Source: an uncultured Fretibacterium sp. (GTDB taxonomy: Bacteria > Synergistota > Synergistia > Synergistales > Aminobacteriaceae). From it: a stretch of DNA of 46,406 nt. The stretch covers positions 1 through 46,406 of the forward strand of contig CAMHMH010000011.1 of the NCBI GenBank assembly GCA_946186205.1, written 5' to 3'. The first letter of the stretch is position 1, and each line of letters opens with the position of its first letter. Shown piece by piece: positions 1 through 8,949 of this stretch. Made by a program: the position numbers and the translations under genes. The notes under the pieces were generated by a model. That model worked only from the letters and a program-made list of their open reading frames with translations, had not been told where the DNA came from and made no database searches.

Positions 1-403
1 CGAGCCATTGAGCCTCAGTGCCTGTGAACCCGTGCAGCTTTGCGATCTCGTAAGCTGAACGCCCCGTTATCCTGTCCATGTCAGTATCTATATACTTCCG
101 GAAATCTCCTAACAATTCTGCCGTCTGCGCTGCTATTTTGCTCGGCATCGTCGCTGTGAAATTCCTCACTATCGCATATGCCGCTCCTGTTACTGTGTTA
201 CCCTGATACGCATTCGCCAACGTTATTGACGTATCACTGTTGATTGACGCTATCTCTAGCAATACCCCGTTGTTGTTCACTTCTAGCATATCTCCGGGAT
301 TTAAACCTGCGCTTTTCCAGTACGTTCCGCTTCCTGTTACTGCCGTGCTTCCGTTCGTCGCGCCTAACGTACCGTCCCTGTACCATCTTGTATAGTTGCT
401 CAT
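1..403 (-). CDS. Tail fibre, N-terminal part (runs off left edge)
   Basis: Start ATG at 401-403 follows AGGAG. The 134 visible residues begin MSNYTRWYRDGTLGATNGST and hold a beta-rich virion-attachment-like region, then a short helix and the linker GFTGTEAQWL, which in many phage fibres precedes a collagen-like or receptor-binding part (family knowledge). There is no stop before base 1. If base 1 is joined to base 46406 the frame continues into the reading frame at 45865-46406, 945 bases in total, giving a 314-residue fibre. Codons here end mostly in A or G, unlike the C-terminal part. It lies last in the fibre block, as expected for a distal receptor-binding protein. Confidence 0.75.
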   Translation of the reverse strand, partial: MSNYTRWYRDGTLGATNGSTAVTGSGTYWKSAGLNPGDMLEVNNNGVLLEIASINSDTSITLANAYQGNTVTGAAYAIVRNFTATMPSKIAAQTAELLGDFRKYIDTDMDRITGRSAYEIAKLHGFTGTEAQWL

Positions 404-412
404 AGGTCTTTA

Positions 413-583
413 TCACTCCTTCTTTATATTCGTTATTACTGAATTGGTTATATCCAGCAATGAACTTGCTAATTCTTCCAGCCATAACAGACGCTGTTCA
501 TGATTGTCCGTTATCGCTTTCAATCTGGAGACTGGATTTTTTACATCTTTCAGCCTCGCTTTTTTCTGCGCGTTGTAGGACAT
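413..583 (-). CDS. Small tail-region protein, 56 aa
   Basis: ATG at 581-583 is preceded by GGAGG at a good distance; the stop TGA is at 413-415, just upstream of the fibre gene. The protein begins MSYNAQKKARLKDV and then forms two predicted amphipathic helices (KAITDNHEQRLLWLEELASS). Its first 14 residues resemble those of the next upstream gene (MSYNLEQKAKLKHV), so the two may attach to the same virion partner. I recognise no family. Its place between fibre genes suggests a tail chaperone or fibre connector (inference). Confidence 0.7.
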   Translation of the reverse strand: MSYNAQKKARLKDVKNPVSRLKAITDNHEQRLLWLEELASSLLDITNSVITNIKKE

Positions 584-662
584 TTTCAGCCTCCATAAAA
601 TTAACAGGCTTCAAGCTATTACGCCCGAAACCTGTTACACGTTATGCCGTTTCGCTTACAGT

Positions 663-1265
663 CTAGGAGGCCGCTCCGAATATCTCATCAATCATTTCGG
701 TGGCTTCCGCGTCCGTCGCAACGTCGTCTGTTGTCAGTATATTGGCCGCTATTACTCCGCTGTCTGCCAAATTCCCGTTCGCGTCAAGACTGGCTACATG
801 CCCCGCTGTCGCATTCGCTACCTTGTCGGCCTTACCGCTTATGTTCACCTTCAGGCCGTTCGCTGTTACCTCTATCGCGTTGTCATTCGACGGGTCAATT
901 TTGACTTCTATCTCATATCCAGCGATATTAAGTATCTTCGCGCTGTCGCCTGCTTTCGCCGTATACGTGTCAACAAGCGTCTCCATATTCAGGAATGAAT
1001 ACGTTACCGTCTCGGCGTTGTTGTTGTTGTGGTCGCGTGCCTTCAGCGCAAGCACTAATACGGGCTTCCCGTTCAGATTGGGATCTGTGCCGCCGGGGTA
1101 AGTCTCCTGCGTGAACGCGAAGCTCTGCACGAACCTTGTCTTAGCCTGGTCAAGGAACATCTCTACGGGCAACGCCGCTATTGCCGCCTCGATTGCCGCT
1201 TTCGCCCTCTGCCCTACATACTGCACATGCTTCAGTTTCGCTTTCTGCTCTAAGTTGTAACTCAT
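663..1265 (-). CDS. Tail fibre-like protein, 200 aa
   Basis: ATG follows GGAGG (ATGGAGGTATAAG). The N-terminus MSYNLEQKAKLKHV matches the small downstream protein; the middle is beta-rich; residues about 140-175 (KADKVANATAGHVASLD, then NGNLADSG) are the repeat style seen in trimeric tail fibres of Firmicute phages. The C-terminus ends EMIDEIFGAAS, a tail shared with the upstream coiled-coil protein (EMIDEIFGVNP). Probably a structural fibre or fibre-base protein. Exact role is not known. Confidence 0.7.
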   Translation of the reverse strand: MSYNLEQKAKLKHVQYVGQRAKAAIEAAIAALPVEMFLDQAKTRFVQSFAFTQETYPGGTDPNLNGKPVLVLALKARDHNNNNAETVTYSFLNMETLVDTYTAKAGDSAKILNIAGYEIEVKIDPSNDNAIEVTANGLKVNISGKADKVANATAGHVASLDANGNLADSGVIAANILTTDDVATDAEATEMIDEIFGAAS

Positions 1266-1310
1266 AATGCTTATACCTCCATAATGTTTTATGTTTCACC
1301 GTACCTGCAG

Positions 1311-3779
1311 TTACGGATTGACACCAAATATCTCATCTATCATTTCTTCAAATTCTGGCTCGACTTCTATTGCTGTTTCTGTCGTGAATGCATCCTCTAT
1401 TGCCTCGTCGGCCTCGTCATCTGTCGCCGTCCCGTCAGGGTCAATTTCGCTCATTACTGCGTCAATTTCACTTTCCATTACTGACAGCCTGCCGTCTAAT
1501 TCTTCTTGGGCTTTGAGGTCTGACAGTTTCATATATGCAAGCTCGTTGATTTGTTCCTGAAGGGAGCTTATCCAGTCATAAAATTTCCTGCTGATCTTTG
1601 CGCTTTCGGTTTGCCTTAGTGTTTCCGCCTCTTTCAGCTTCTCCGCATTACTCTTTACTTTAAGTAATAACGTCAATATTGCCGAGGCGTTCTCCCTTGT
1701 CGCTTCTTGTATTCGCGCTGTCCGTTCACTGTTCACCGAAAAATCATGACGGCGGCTTTCAGCTTCTACCTTCAGCATTATTCCTGTCTGCATTATTCCC
1801 GCTGACAGGTCGCTTAATTCCTCTGTCAGTCTTTGTTCAGCCTGCGTATGTTTCTTCTCCCAGTGCGCTATTCTCTCTTTGAGTTTCTCATGCCCGCGTG
1901 ATACTTCCTGCGAGAGGCTCAACAATCCCGATGCTGTGTCAGATATTTCTTCTTCCGTTCGGCTGTGCATTTCTGCCATTCTTGCCGCTAATCTTCTGCG
2001 CTCTTGTCCTTCTTCGTATATGCTCCGCGCATTTTCGATTAATCCATGTGTGAAGTTTTCACTGTCGTGGCCTCGCTGGGCTGTTTCTCGTTCCACGCGC
2101 ACTTTTTCCCGCTGGTAACTTTCTTTTCGCGCATGTGCCTCTGTCAGTATTGCCGCGGCTAATTCATCGGCCTGCTCTTGTATGTGTTCATCGCTTCCTG
2201 CACGCTGTCTTTCTTCATGCGTTATGCGGCGGGATGTCCGTTCGTTGTCTTCATGCCTCGAGATGATTTCTTGCAGTAATCCGCTGGATATTTCATCAGC
2301 CTGTTCCTGTATATGCTCGTCCCGGCTTATTCTCTGCTTTTCCTCATGTGCTAGATTTCTCGCATTCTCCGCTTGGTCGGCTTCTCGCTCAAACGTCTTA
2401 CGCAGGATTTCTCCCGATAACGCATCCGCTTCCTCGCGCAACTCCTCATACAATGAATGCGTTTCTTCCCGGCTTGTGCTTATGTCCGAGCGTAATTCGT
2501 CATCAGCTTTCTTCCGCGTTGCGTACTCCTCGTACATATCATCATTCAATGCTTGGTCAGATAACAACCGTTCGCGCGCTTCCTCTGCTATTTCCCCCGT
2601 CAGGTATCGCGTATCATTCTTGCGCCTCTCCGTCTCATCTTTCAGCCCTTCTTCCAGTCCGTATATCTTTGCGCTGTTCTCGAGTACCGCTCCGGCAAGG
2701 TCATCGGCTTGTTCCTCTAAAAATTCCTTGCTGGATATGGTAAGGTCTCGGCTTTTGAGTATACCCAGCCGCAAATCCTCTTTATCGTGCTCATTACTCG
2801 ATATATCTTCCTCGCGCTGTAACGTGAGCCGCAAGATTTCTCCAGCCAATGCGCCAGCTTGTTCCTGCAAATACTCCCCGCGATATACCGTCTCTTTTCG
2901 CGCATTGCTGATTTCTTCACGCAGTTGTTCATCTGCTTTTCGCCCTTCTTCCGTTTCTCTTTCTCGCTTTTCGGTCTCGTCTCTTATTAGCTCATGCGCA
3001 CTTTCTAGACTGCCTTCCGCTGTTGATAGTCTCTTTTCTTGCGTGTCGATTTTAAGCGTATGACTCAGAACTTCTACGGCTAATTCGTCGGCTTGTTCCT
3101 GCAAATGTTCATGGATTGCTTCATCTCGTTCATGTGATACTCCGTCGGAAGCATTCACTCTCCTGTGAAGGCTTCTGATATTCGCGCCCAAGTTCACATG
3201 ACGTACATCTTCTGCGTCAACACGCGCATCTATTACCTCGCTGTCCTCCGTTACTCCCTCTATCGCCTCGTCAAATCTCGCGCTGATATTCGCCTGACTT
3301 CCCTCTATAACTTCCTGCCTTGCGCTTATCTGTGAGACCTGATAACCCATCTGTGATTTCGCCGTGTCTATATCCATGCTCAGATTTTGGATTTCACGGT
3401 TCTTTTCGCTCCGTAATTCCCTCACTGCGTCCTCACTGTCGGTTCGTAACTGCCTGATTGCTTGATTGGTATCGTTTCGGAGTGTCGTTACTGCGTTGTC
3501 TGTGTCGCTTCGAAGTTCCGTTATTGCTGTGCTGCTGTCTTTTACTGCCTTGTCGATTTGTCCTTGATAGCCCGTGAACTTGCTTACTTGGTCATTCGTC
3601 AGGTGATAACGTCCGCTGAAGTCACCGCCTAATAGTCCGTCTAATTTCTCGTGGTCTATCTCTTCGGGCTTTATCTTCCTGTCGGGGTCGAGGCCGCTGA
3701 AACCTACTATATAATCCTCAATTACTGGCTGTTCGTAGTCTTCATAAAAACTTCTCGTTAGGTCTTCATATTTTCCCAT
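1311..3779 (-). CDS. Long coiled-coil tail fibre/shaft protein, 822 aa
   Basis: The N-terminal 60 residues look globular (a likely virion anchor). Almost all the rest is charged heptad coiled coil: first short repeats of the type LRNDTNQAIRQLRTD, then at least six copies of a block around IQEQADELAAAIL or LQEQAGALAGEIL spaced by charged linkers. The end is acidic and closes with EMIDEIFG, shared with the neighbouring 200-aa protein. Such regular coiled coil suggests an extended trimeric shaft. The start is taken as the ATG at 3777-3779, with a weak GGCGGTG before it. No enzymatic domain is visible. Confidence 0.75.
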   Translation of the reverse strand: MGKYEDLTRSFYEDYEQPVIEDYIVGFSGLDPDRKIKPEEIDHEKLDGLLGGDFSGRYHLTNDQVSKFTGYQGQIDKAVKDSSTAITELRSDTDNAVTTLRNDTNQAIRQLRTDSEDAVRELRSEKNREIQNLSMDIDTAKSQMGYQVSQISARQEVIEGSQANISARFDEAIEGVTEDSEVIDARVDAEDVRHVNLGANIRSLHRRVNASDGVSHERDEAIHEHLQEQADELAVEVLSHTLKIDTQEKRLSTAEGSLESAHELIRDETEKRERETEEGRKADEQLREEISNARKETVYRGEYLQEQAGALAGEILRLTLQREEDISSNEHDKEDLRLGILKSRDLTISSKEFLEEQADDLAGAVLENSAKIYGLEEGLKDETERRKNDTRYLTGEIAEEARERLLSDQALNDDMYEEYATRKKADDELRSDISTSREETHSLYEELREEADALSGEILRKTFEREADQAENARNLAHEEKQRISRDEHIQEQADEISSGLLQEIISRHEDNERTSRRITHEERQRAGSDEHIQEQADELAAAILTEAHARKESYQREKVRVERETAQRGHDSENFTHGLIENARSIYEEGQERRRLAARMAEMHSRTEEEISDTASGLLSLSQEVSRGHEKLKERIAHWEKKHTQAEQRLTEELSDLSAGIMQTGIMLKVEAESRRHDFSVNSERTARIQEATRENASAILTLLLKVKSNAEKLKEAETLRQTESAKISRKFYDWISSLQEQINELAYMKLSDLKAQEELDGRLSVMESEIDAVMSEIDPDGTATDDEADEAIEDAFTTETAIEVEPEFEEMIDEIFGVNP

Positions 3780-3793
3780 TTACACCGCCGCTC

Positions 3794-4144
3794 TCATAAA
3801 TACGCTTTCATCTTGTCAAATTCTCGCTCAAGATTCCTCTGTTCCTCTTCATCGCGGGCTATCATTGCTATCAAGTATTCATCTTTCATGCTCCGTAATC
3901 TTCTCCGGCATTGTTCCCCGTGTTCGCGCCTTATTCGTTCGCGCTCTAATTTCTCTTGGTTCGTCTCGCCTACCTTCACCAAACTTCCGCCACGTATCGC
4001 GTACTGCGTTATGTCTAGCTCTTCATTGCGTCCGATCTCATAATATCCGCGCCCGTCTTCAGGCTCAGGGTCAACAGAACTCGTTATTTCACTCAATATT
4101 CGCCCAGTCTTTATGTCATATTCTAAAAACTTCACAACATTCAC
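3794..4144 (-). CDS. Tail-associated protein, 116 aa
   Basis: ATG at 4144 after GGAGTGA; its first bases overlap the stop of the upstream gene, so translation is probably coupled. The first 60 residues (VVKFLEYDIKTGRILSEI, then YYEIGRNEELDITQYAI) resemble small beta-rich proteins encoded beside fibre genes. The second half is a basic and acidic helix ending EREFDKMKAYL. Likely a fibre-assembly or baseplate accessory protein, judged from place and shape only. Confidence 0.6.
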   Translation of the reverse strand: MNVVKFLEYDIKTGRILSEITSSVDPEPEDGRGYYEIGRNEELDITQYAIRGGSLVKVGETNQEKLERERIRREHGEQCRRRLRSMKDEYLIAMIARDEEEQRNLEREFDKMKAYL

Positions 4145-4566
4145 TCCTTCAGCATTGCTTGTACTGTTGCGCTTATTCCTTCATCCTCTGACACTATTCG
4201 GATATAAGGCGCATTCGGCCAGTCAAGCACTTCACTGTAGCCCGTCGTTATTACACGCCCTTTCGTTGACGCCCCTAAATACAGTCTCAGCTTCCCTTCC
4301 ATCGGCATTATTTCAAGCAAATATTTCTTGCAGGGCTCGATCTCAAATCGCCGTTCCATTCCCCGCCCAAACTTGAATACATCACTTATTAATACGCTGT
4401 CAGGCACAGGCGGGTAACTTTCACTCACCAGCGTCAGCCCTAGACGCTTATACGGTATCCAGTGTACTAACTGCACATTTTTGTTCGGGTCAAATATTAT
4501 TATGTTTTTCCCGTCAGGCTCGGTATATATTACCGCCCGTTCTCCGTCATTCCTGAATGTTGGCAT
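4141..4566 (-). CDS. Tail-region protein, 141 aa, beta-rich
   Basis: Reads from ATG after AAAGGAA. The protein (MPTFRNDGERAVIY..., VFKFGRGMERRFEIEPCKKY, GRVITTGYSEVLDW) is beta-rich with no membrane segment and no motif I recognise. It overlaps the following gene by four bases and lies two genes after the tail hub, so it is probably a virion tail component. Function unknown. Confidence 0.6.
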   Translation of the reverse strand: MPTFRNDGERAVIYTEPDGKNIIIFDPNKNVQLVHWIPYKRLGLTLVSESYPPVPDSVLISDVFKFGRGMERRFEIEPCKKYLLEIMPMEGKLRLYLGASTKGRVITTGYSEVLDWPNAPYIRIVSEDEGISATVQAMLKE

Positions 4567-4572
4567 TTCCTT

Positions 4573-5199
4573 TCACACTCCTATCGCTATATAGTATGTA
4601 GAATTAGTATATACATCTGTATCGTGTGTAAATACTTCAAATCCTGTCAGTGTCGGTATGCCTTCAATAATTCCGCCTGAAGGTATTACTGCTAAACAAT
4701 TTGAAGTAAACGGGGTTGGGAATGTTACTGAAGCTCTATATGTGCCAGTTTTATTTATCAGTGAAATTACACCCCATTGGAGCATGAAGCCGTTGTTATA
4801 CTTCACATATCCGTTTTTCGACAGACTGCTGGACGTTATTCCGTCTCCTTTGTCTGAACTGCTTCCATTCGGCAGAAGTCCTTTCACAAATGCTTCCAGC
4901 CCGGTTACTTTCCCGCTTGCTATTGTCGCGTTCGTCAATGCTCCGCTTACCTGCGAGCCCGCTATATTCCCTATTACGTGCGAACCGTCTACATTCCCCG
5001 CTATCGTTCCCATTACACGGCTTCCGTATATCGTTCCATTCTTCAGCGTATTAAGCTCAGAGGCCGTCAGGTCATTCTCTTTCAGCTCATTCAGTATTCC
5101 GTATATCCGAGTGATTTCTGATATGTGCTTGCTGAATGCCTCGCTTACCGTATCGCCGCCCGAGCGGAAATCTACTTTGTACCCTACGTCATATGCCAT
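4573..5199 (-). CDS. Tail fibre with gp53-like C-terminal domain
   Basis: Start chosen as ATG at 5197-5199, seven bases after GGAGG; a GTG two codons earlier is also possible. The first half has a helix and then a repetitive run (GTIYGSRVMGTIAGNVDGSH) typical of beta-helical fibre stalks. From about residue 130, NGYVKYNNGFMLQWG matches the signature of the gp53-like C-terminal tail-fibre domain (family pattern NGYIK...GLIIQWG). It is likely a receptor-contacting fibre. It follows the tail-hub gene directly with a two-base gap. Confidence 0.75.
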   Translation of the reverse strand: MAYDVGYKVDFRSGGDTVSEAFSKHISEITRIYGILNELKENDLTASELNTLKNGTIYGSRVMGTIAGNVDGSHVIGNIAGSQVSGALTNATIASGKVTGLEAFVKGLLPNGSSSDKGDGITSSSLSKNGYVKYNNGFMLQWGVISLINKTGTYRASVTFPTPFTSNCLAVIPSGGIIEGIPTLTGFEVFTHDTDVYTNSTYYIAIGV

Positions 5200-5201
5200 C
5201 T

Positions 5202-6698
5202 TCACACCTCCGAAAGCTCAAATCCCATCGTCGACAGTGCGCATCCTCCCCCGGTCATCTCCACTTTTGGCGTTAATGACCAGCCACGAACTATGCACAT
5301 TCGACGCGAGGTTACTGTCTTTTCTGTGTCTATCAGCTTGTCTTCACTCTCGCTTGCATACGTTTCATCTCCGTAGATATATCTGCGCTCTGTATCATGG
5401 CTGAATTGCATTCGGAAGCCTCCCACTTTCAGCTCAGCTCCGCATTCGGGCTGTATTCCGAACGAGACAAAGCACCGACGGATTAACGCCTGATTTCCCG
5501 TCAGCAATGTCCCCATTCGCATTTTCCCTTTTATCTCTAACTCTCGCGTGCGCGTTTCATTCGTATCTGTTACTTTTCCGTCTATTAACTCATATATGCT
5601 CGTTCCGATTATCAGATACAACGCATCACTTGAGCCGTCCGCATATTTCACTTCTCCCGGAAATTCATACGTCGTCCATATTCCAGCCCGATAATCGTAT
5701 ACCCAGATTTCTCTTGTCCCTTTGTGCGCTTTCAGCCATAGCTGTTGTTTCACTGGGATATTCCACAATTCCGCGTCCGCGCTCAGTATTCGGGTCAAGG
5801 CCGCGCTTACCTTCCTGTCTGGCCATTGCGCTTGGATTTCTCCGTAGCTCGTTACTGCTGACAAACTCGCAAGCCCCGATACCGTCGCAAAGTAAACATC
5901 ATTCCCTACCGCCTGTACGCTTTTACGGCTGAATGTTCCTATGTTGTGCGCAACTTCTATCACTGTCCAGTCGGGATGATCCCCCGTTATTCGGAATATT
6001 GTCCCTTTGTCCGGCTCATTGCTTGGCGACTTAAACACTATCAAATCCCGCGACAACGGCACTACTGCGTCAATATTCATTCCGTCCTTGTACCCGACTT
6101 CTAGATACTGCGCTGTGCTATCATCATTCGGATCATTCGTCCATTGCTCACAGTCTCCTACTCCTGAAAATATTATTGTGTTTCCGTCCGTTACTACTCC
6201 TGCTCGGCCTGACTTCACAAATACTTCACGGCATATTGACGGCGAACTCTCTATCGTTTCCAGCGTCAGACTATCGCGCGTTTTCAGCTTTTGCAGTTTC
6301 CCTCCTGACGCTACTAAATATTCTCCGTCCCATTCCGCTATCGATATTTCACTGTTCACTGTCAGTGTTCCGTTCACTTCTTCAAGCCTATTCCACGTGA
6401 ATATCTTCTCTAACTCTTTCCACGTTCCTGCAGAATTCTTATAAAATCCTCGAAGCAGAAATCCCCTTTTGCCCGGTAGTGCCGCTACTCCTTCTACAAC
6501 TGTTCCCGTCTGGCAGTGATGGAATAATCCTCCGCGTACTGTCATCGCTCCTGTACTCGCTGACAGTTCTACGTTCACTGCCTCTTTCAGTTCATTCCGC
6601 GCTAGGCTCTCTGACGGCACTGACAAATTCAGCCCGCCGTCAAATGATGGGTAGAATATTCTTTGCTCCGTAGGGTTACTCTTGAGACGCTGGCTCAT
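5202..6698 (-). CDS. Tail hub / nozzle protein (P22 gp10- or T7 gp12-like)
   Basis: 498 residues, rich in short beta-strands with repeating aromatic and glycine motifs (TRGTREIWVYDYRAG-like strand blocks), consistent with a beta-propeller. It begins MSQRLKSNPTEQRIFYPSFDGGLNLSVP; the phrase F-GGLNLSVP with a following N...ELKEAVNVEL is typical of phage stabilisation/nozzle proteins that recruit to the adaptor ring. ATG at 6698 follows GGAGTGA and lies inside the end of the upstream adaptor gene (23-base overlap). In podoviruses this protein closes the portal channel beneath the adaptor. The exact subfamily needs structure prediction. Confidence 0.7.
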   Translation of the reverse strand: MSQRLKSNPTEQRIFYPSFDGGLNLSVPSESLARNELKEAVNVELSASTGAMTVRGGLFHHCQTGTVVEGVAALPGKRGFLLRGFYKNSAGTWKELEKIFTWNRLEEVNGTLTVNSEISIAEWDGEYLVASGGKLQKLKTRDSLTLETIESSPSICREVFVKSGRAGVVTDGNTIIFSGVGDCEQWTNDPNDDSTAQYLEVGYKDGMNIDAVVPLSRDLIVFKSPSNEPDKGTIFRITGDHPDWTVIEVAHNIGTFSRKSVQAVGNDVYFATVSGLASLSAVTSYGEIQAQWPDRKVSAALTRILSADAELWNIPVKQQLWLKAHKGTREIWVYDYRAGIWTTYEFPGEVKYADGSSDALYLIIGTSIYELIDGKVTDTNETRTRELEIKGKMRMGTLLTGNQALIRRCFVSFGIQPECGAELKVGGFRMQFSHDTERRYIYGDETYASESEDKLIDTEKTVTSRRMCIVRGWSLTPKVEMTGGGCALSTMGFELSEV

Positions 6699-7176
6699 TC
6701 ACTCCATACCCCATTAACATTAAGTGCTGCGAGATCGGAAGCTCTTGCTTGTTCAGCGCGTAGATTGCAGCCAATGCACTTATCGCTATTTGCTGGTCGG
6801 TCTCGTATGGCAGTGTGTCATTCTCTCCGTAGTCCGTTACATAATCCAGCCTCGAAAGATACCTTATCGCCATCGGGCTTGTGCTTGGTACATAAAACTT
6901 TACTTTCTTCACGATTACCTTTACAGGCATTGCACCGCAGAACCTCAAATAATCTTCTGGCAAATTCCCGCCGTCTGATATTTCCGCTTCCTTCATCAAG
7001 CGTATATCTCCGTTTTCTGCCTGTCGTTTCGAGTATTCATCTACTGCTCTGTTCAGGTAGTTTTCTAGCTCCTGCGTTCCTTCGGGCTGTTCGAGATTTC
7101 CGCCCTCCGTGTAGCCTGTTGCCTGTTCATCGGCTATCAGTTTTCGCACCATCGCTATTATCTGCTTGCGTGTCAT
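6676..7176 (-). CDS. Second head-tail adaptor-like protein, 166 aa
   Basis: Helical N-terminus (MTRKQIIAMVRKLIADEQ), a middle with VDEYSKRQAENGD and NLPEDYLRFCGAMPVKVI, and a short beta-region. The order helix bundle, then LPEDYLR..., then beta strands is that of podovirus adaptors (P22 gp4 / T7 gp11 type). The preceding gene has the same plan (ELPSDFVRVHQV), so the two may be diverged paralogs or an adaptor plus a connector. Translation is likely coupled with the hub gene downstream. Confidence 0.65.
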   Translation of the reverse strand: MTRKQIIAMVRKLIADEQATGYTEGGNLEQPEGTQELENYLNRAVDEYSKRQAENGDIRLMKEAEISDGGNLPEDYLRFCGAMPVKVIVKKVKFYVPSTSPMAIRYLSRLDYVTDYGENDTLPYETDQQIAISALAAIYALNKQELPISQHLMLMGYGVNEPASQE

Positions 7177-7179
7177 GCC

Positions 7180-7743
7180 TTACGTCCTCCCACCTAGCAC
7201 CTGCGCAGGGCCGGTATTCTCAAAGTGTGAGATTTCGCGCCCGGCTAATGTCGCTTCCGCCTGCTCAATTATGTAGTCCGCCTGCTGTATATTCTTCTGG
7301 TACAGGTTCAACGCTATCTGCTCTATGTAGCTCCTCATGCTTTCTGGCGCGTCTACGTTGTCTTCTAGCCTATGTACCCTCGCGGGTATGTAGTAATACT
7401 CTAAACTGTATGCTCCTTCTTTCGCGTACAGCGTGTTTCCTACTATCCTGTATGAACGTCTCGCGGGCGGGTTCGTACTCGTCGGAATCATAAGACCGTC
7501 TTCATCACTCACTACCTGATGCACCCTCACAAAGTCCGACGGCAATTCATACATATTCGTGTTCCCTATGTCTATTGCTTTCTTCTTCAGCACCGCATGT
7601 ACATATCGCTGGCTCAAATATCCGTACAGCCTCGATACTGCCTGATTTATTGGCTCTAAAAGCTGATAGTCTGACACGTTCAGACCCTGCATATCTCCTA
7701 ACGCATAACGTAATGACATCGCTAACTCTACTACTGGTATCAT
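7180..7743 (-). CDS. Head-tail adaptor (gp4/gp11-like), 187 aa
   Basis: ATG at 7743 follows GAGGGGGG. Residues 1-45 form helices (ELAMSLRYALGDMQGLNVSD, then EPINQAVSRLYGYLSQ), followed by NMYELPSDFVRVHQV and a strand region with SLEYYYIPARV, then a C-terminal helix. This matches the phage head-tail adaptor fold of podoviruses, which binds below the portal. Location immediately after head genes and before the tail hub supports it. Confidence 0.7.
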   Translation of the reverse strand: MIPVVELAMSLRYALGDMQGLNVSDYQLLEPINQAVSRLYGYLSQRYVHAVLKKKAIDIGNTNMYELPSDFVRVHQVVSDEDGLMIPTSTNPPARRSYRIVGNTLYAKEGAYSLEYYYIPARVHRLEDNVDAPESMRSYIEQIALNLYQKNIQQADYIIEQAEATLAGREISHFENTGPAQVLGGRT

Positions 7744-8046
7744 CTATATTCCCCCCTCACAACATCTCCAATGCGGAAATCTCTCCAACAGCCGCCGGAA
7801 TGCCTTCTTGTCCCCGTTGCGCGTAAAGCTCAGATAATCCAAGTCTTTCATTGTCTCTAACATCGCCGCTTCCTCTATTGGGATATTTGCTATATGCCGT
7901 CCGGCTACATGGCCGTGTTCGTCCCGGATAAATCCCTTGCCCTGTTGTACCTGTTGCCAGTTCTCACGCTCGGCATCGTCCGTATTTATATGATTAAGGA
8001 GCCGGATTTCTTCTCCGCGCTCCTCTATTTCTTGACCTGCTATCAT
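7744..8046 (-). CDS. Small head-region protein, 100 aa
   Basis: ATG at 8046 after GGGGAA. Acidic, mostly helical, with no membrane segment; residues 40-52 (DEHGHVAGRHIAN) contain three histidines. Its stop codon directly abuts the adaptor gene. In related genomes a small gene between capsid and adaptor may encode a head-completion or decoration protein; nothing in the sequence settles which. Function unknown. Confidence 0.55.
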   Translation of the reverse strand: MIAGQEIEERGEEIRLLNHINTDDAERENWQQVQQGKGFIRDEHGHVAGRHIANIPIEEAAMLETMKDLDYLSFTRNGDKKAFRRLLERFPHWRCCEGGI

Positions 8047-8061
8047 TTCCCCAACTCACCT

Positions 8062-8949
8062 TTACGGCGTTACGGGGATTGCTCCGTCTAACCCGCTGAT
8101 TTTGAAATGTGCCTTTTCCGCTCGCATTTCTAGCGTCCATTCTCCTTTGACATATTTTCGGTGCATGTCGCTCACTTCGGGCAAATCTCCTTGTCTGAAC
8201 GGACGTAAAAATGCCTTCTTCATATACTCGGGACTTAATCCGTATATCGTGTCATCTGGCATAAATCTGTCTACTAAGCACTGCAATGTCCCGAAGTCTG
8301 TCTCCAGTACGCTTATCATCTGCGTCAGTCGGTGCGTCTTGTTCCCTTCCATGTATTTCGTGTTGCCCGCTGTGAATGTCGATATTATTCTCTTGCTTCG
8401 AGGAGACACTAAAAGCACACTCGGCTTGCCTCCGACATTCCACGTCTGCTCAAGCGCGTTATTTATCTCGTCAAATGTCAGCTTTGAAGCCGTAAAATTA
8501 TTCGTTACTACCCAATACGGAAGACCTCCGAACTGCCTCGCCTCGTCCATACTACCAAGCATTTTAGTGTCCTGCTGAATTAGTGCCTGTTCACAGTCAA
8601 ACGCCAATTCTTTTAACGTCTTCTGCATTTGGTACGCTGTTTCACTTCTCAGACCGTATTTCAATACTACTTCCTGCGTCTGCGTTACGTGAATGCCCCG
8701 GTGCATTATCTGCGTGTAGTTCTGCAGCCTCACTCGCGGCGTTACTGCCTCCGTCGTGTACGTATATCCTTCTGGCTGTTTATTCACTCGCGGTTCTCCG
8801 AGACTGTCTTCAAGCCATTCATGCGTTACTGCCGTCGCTCTCGTCCTACTTATTCGTGAGAACAGCGGCGTATTTTCCGGTGAAATATTTGTGATTATGT
8901 CCGACATGTCCAGCTTGTTACCGACTGCCTCATATGTATTGCTTGCCAT
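8062..8949 (-). CDS. Major capsid protein (SU10-like, DUF5309 family)
   Basis: 295 residues. The N-terminal phrase ISPENTPLFSRISRTRATAV followed by HEWLEDSLGEPRVN and EG is diagnostic of the SU10-type major head protein family (DUF5309), as are VLLVSPRSKRIISTF and the late TLEMRAEKAHFKISGLDG. It has the HK97-like fold by family. It follows the scaffold gene, with GGAGTGG before the start. Length is normal for the family. Confidence 0.88.
   Translation of the reverse strand: MASNTYEAVGNKLDMSDIITNISPENTPLFSRISRTRATAVTHEWLEDSLGEPRVNKQPEGYTYTTEAVTPRVRLQNYTQIMHRGIHVTQTQEVVLKYGLRSETAYQMQKTLKELAFDCEQALIQQDTKMLGSMDEARQFGGLPYWVVTNNFTASKLTFDEINNALEQTWNVGGKPSVLLVSPRSKRIISTFTAGNTKYMEGNKTHRLTQMISVLETDFGTLQCLVDRFMPDDTIYGLSPEYMKKAFLRPFRQGDLPEVSDMHRKYVKGEWTLEMRAEKAHFKISGLDGAIPVTP

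Noticed and set aside
2182-3063. Long plus-strand reading frame of 293 codons
   Set aside because: Serine- and arginine-rich shadow of the coiled-coil fibre gene, with no start site of its own.
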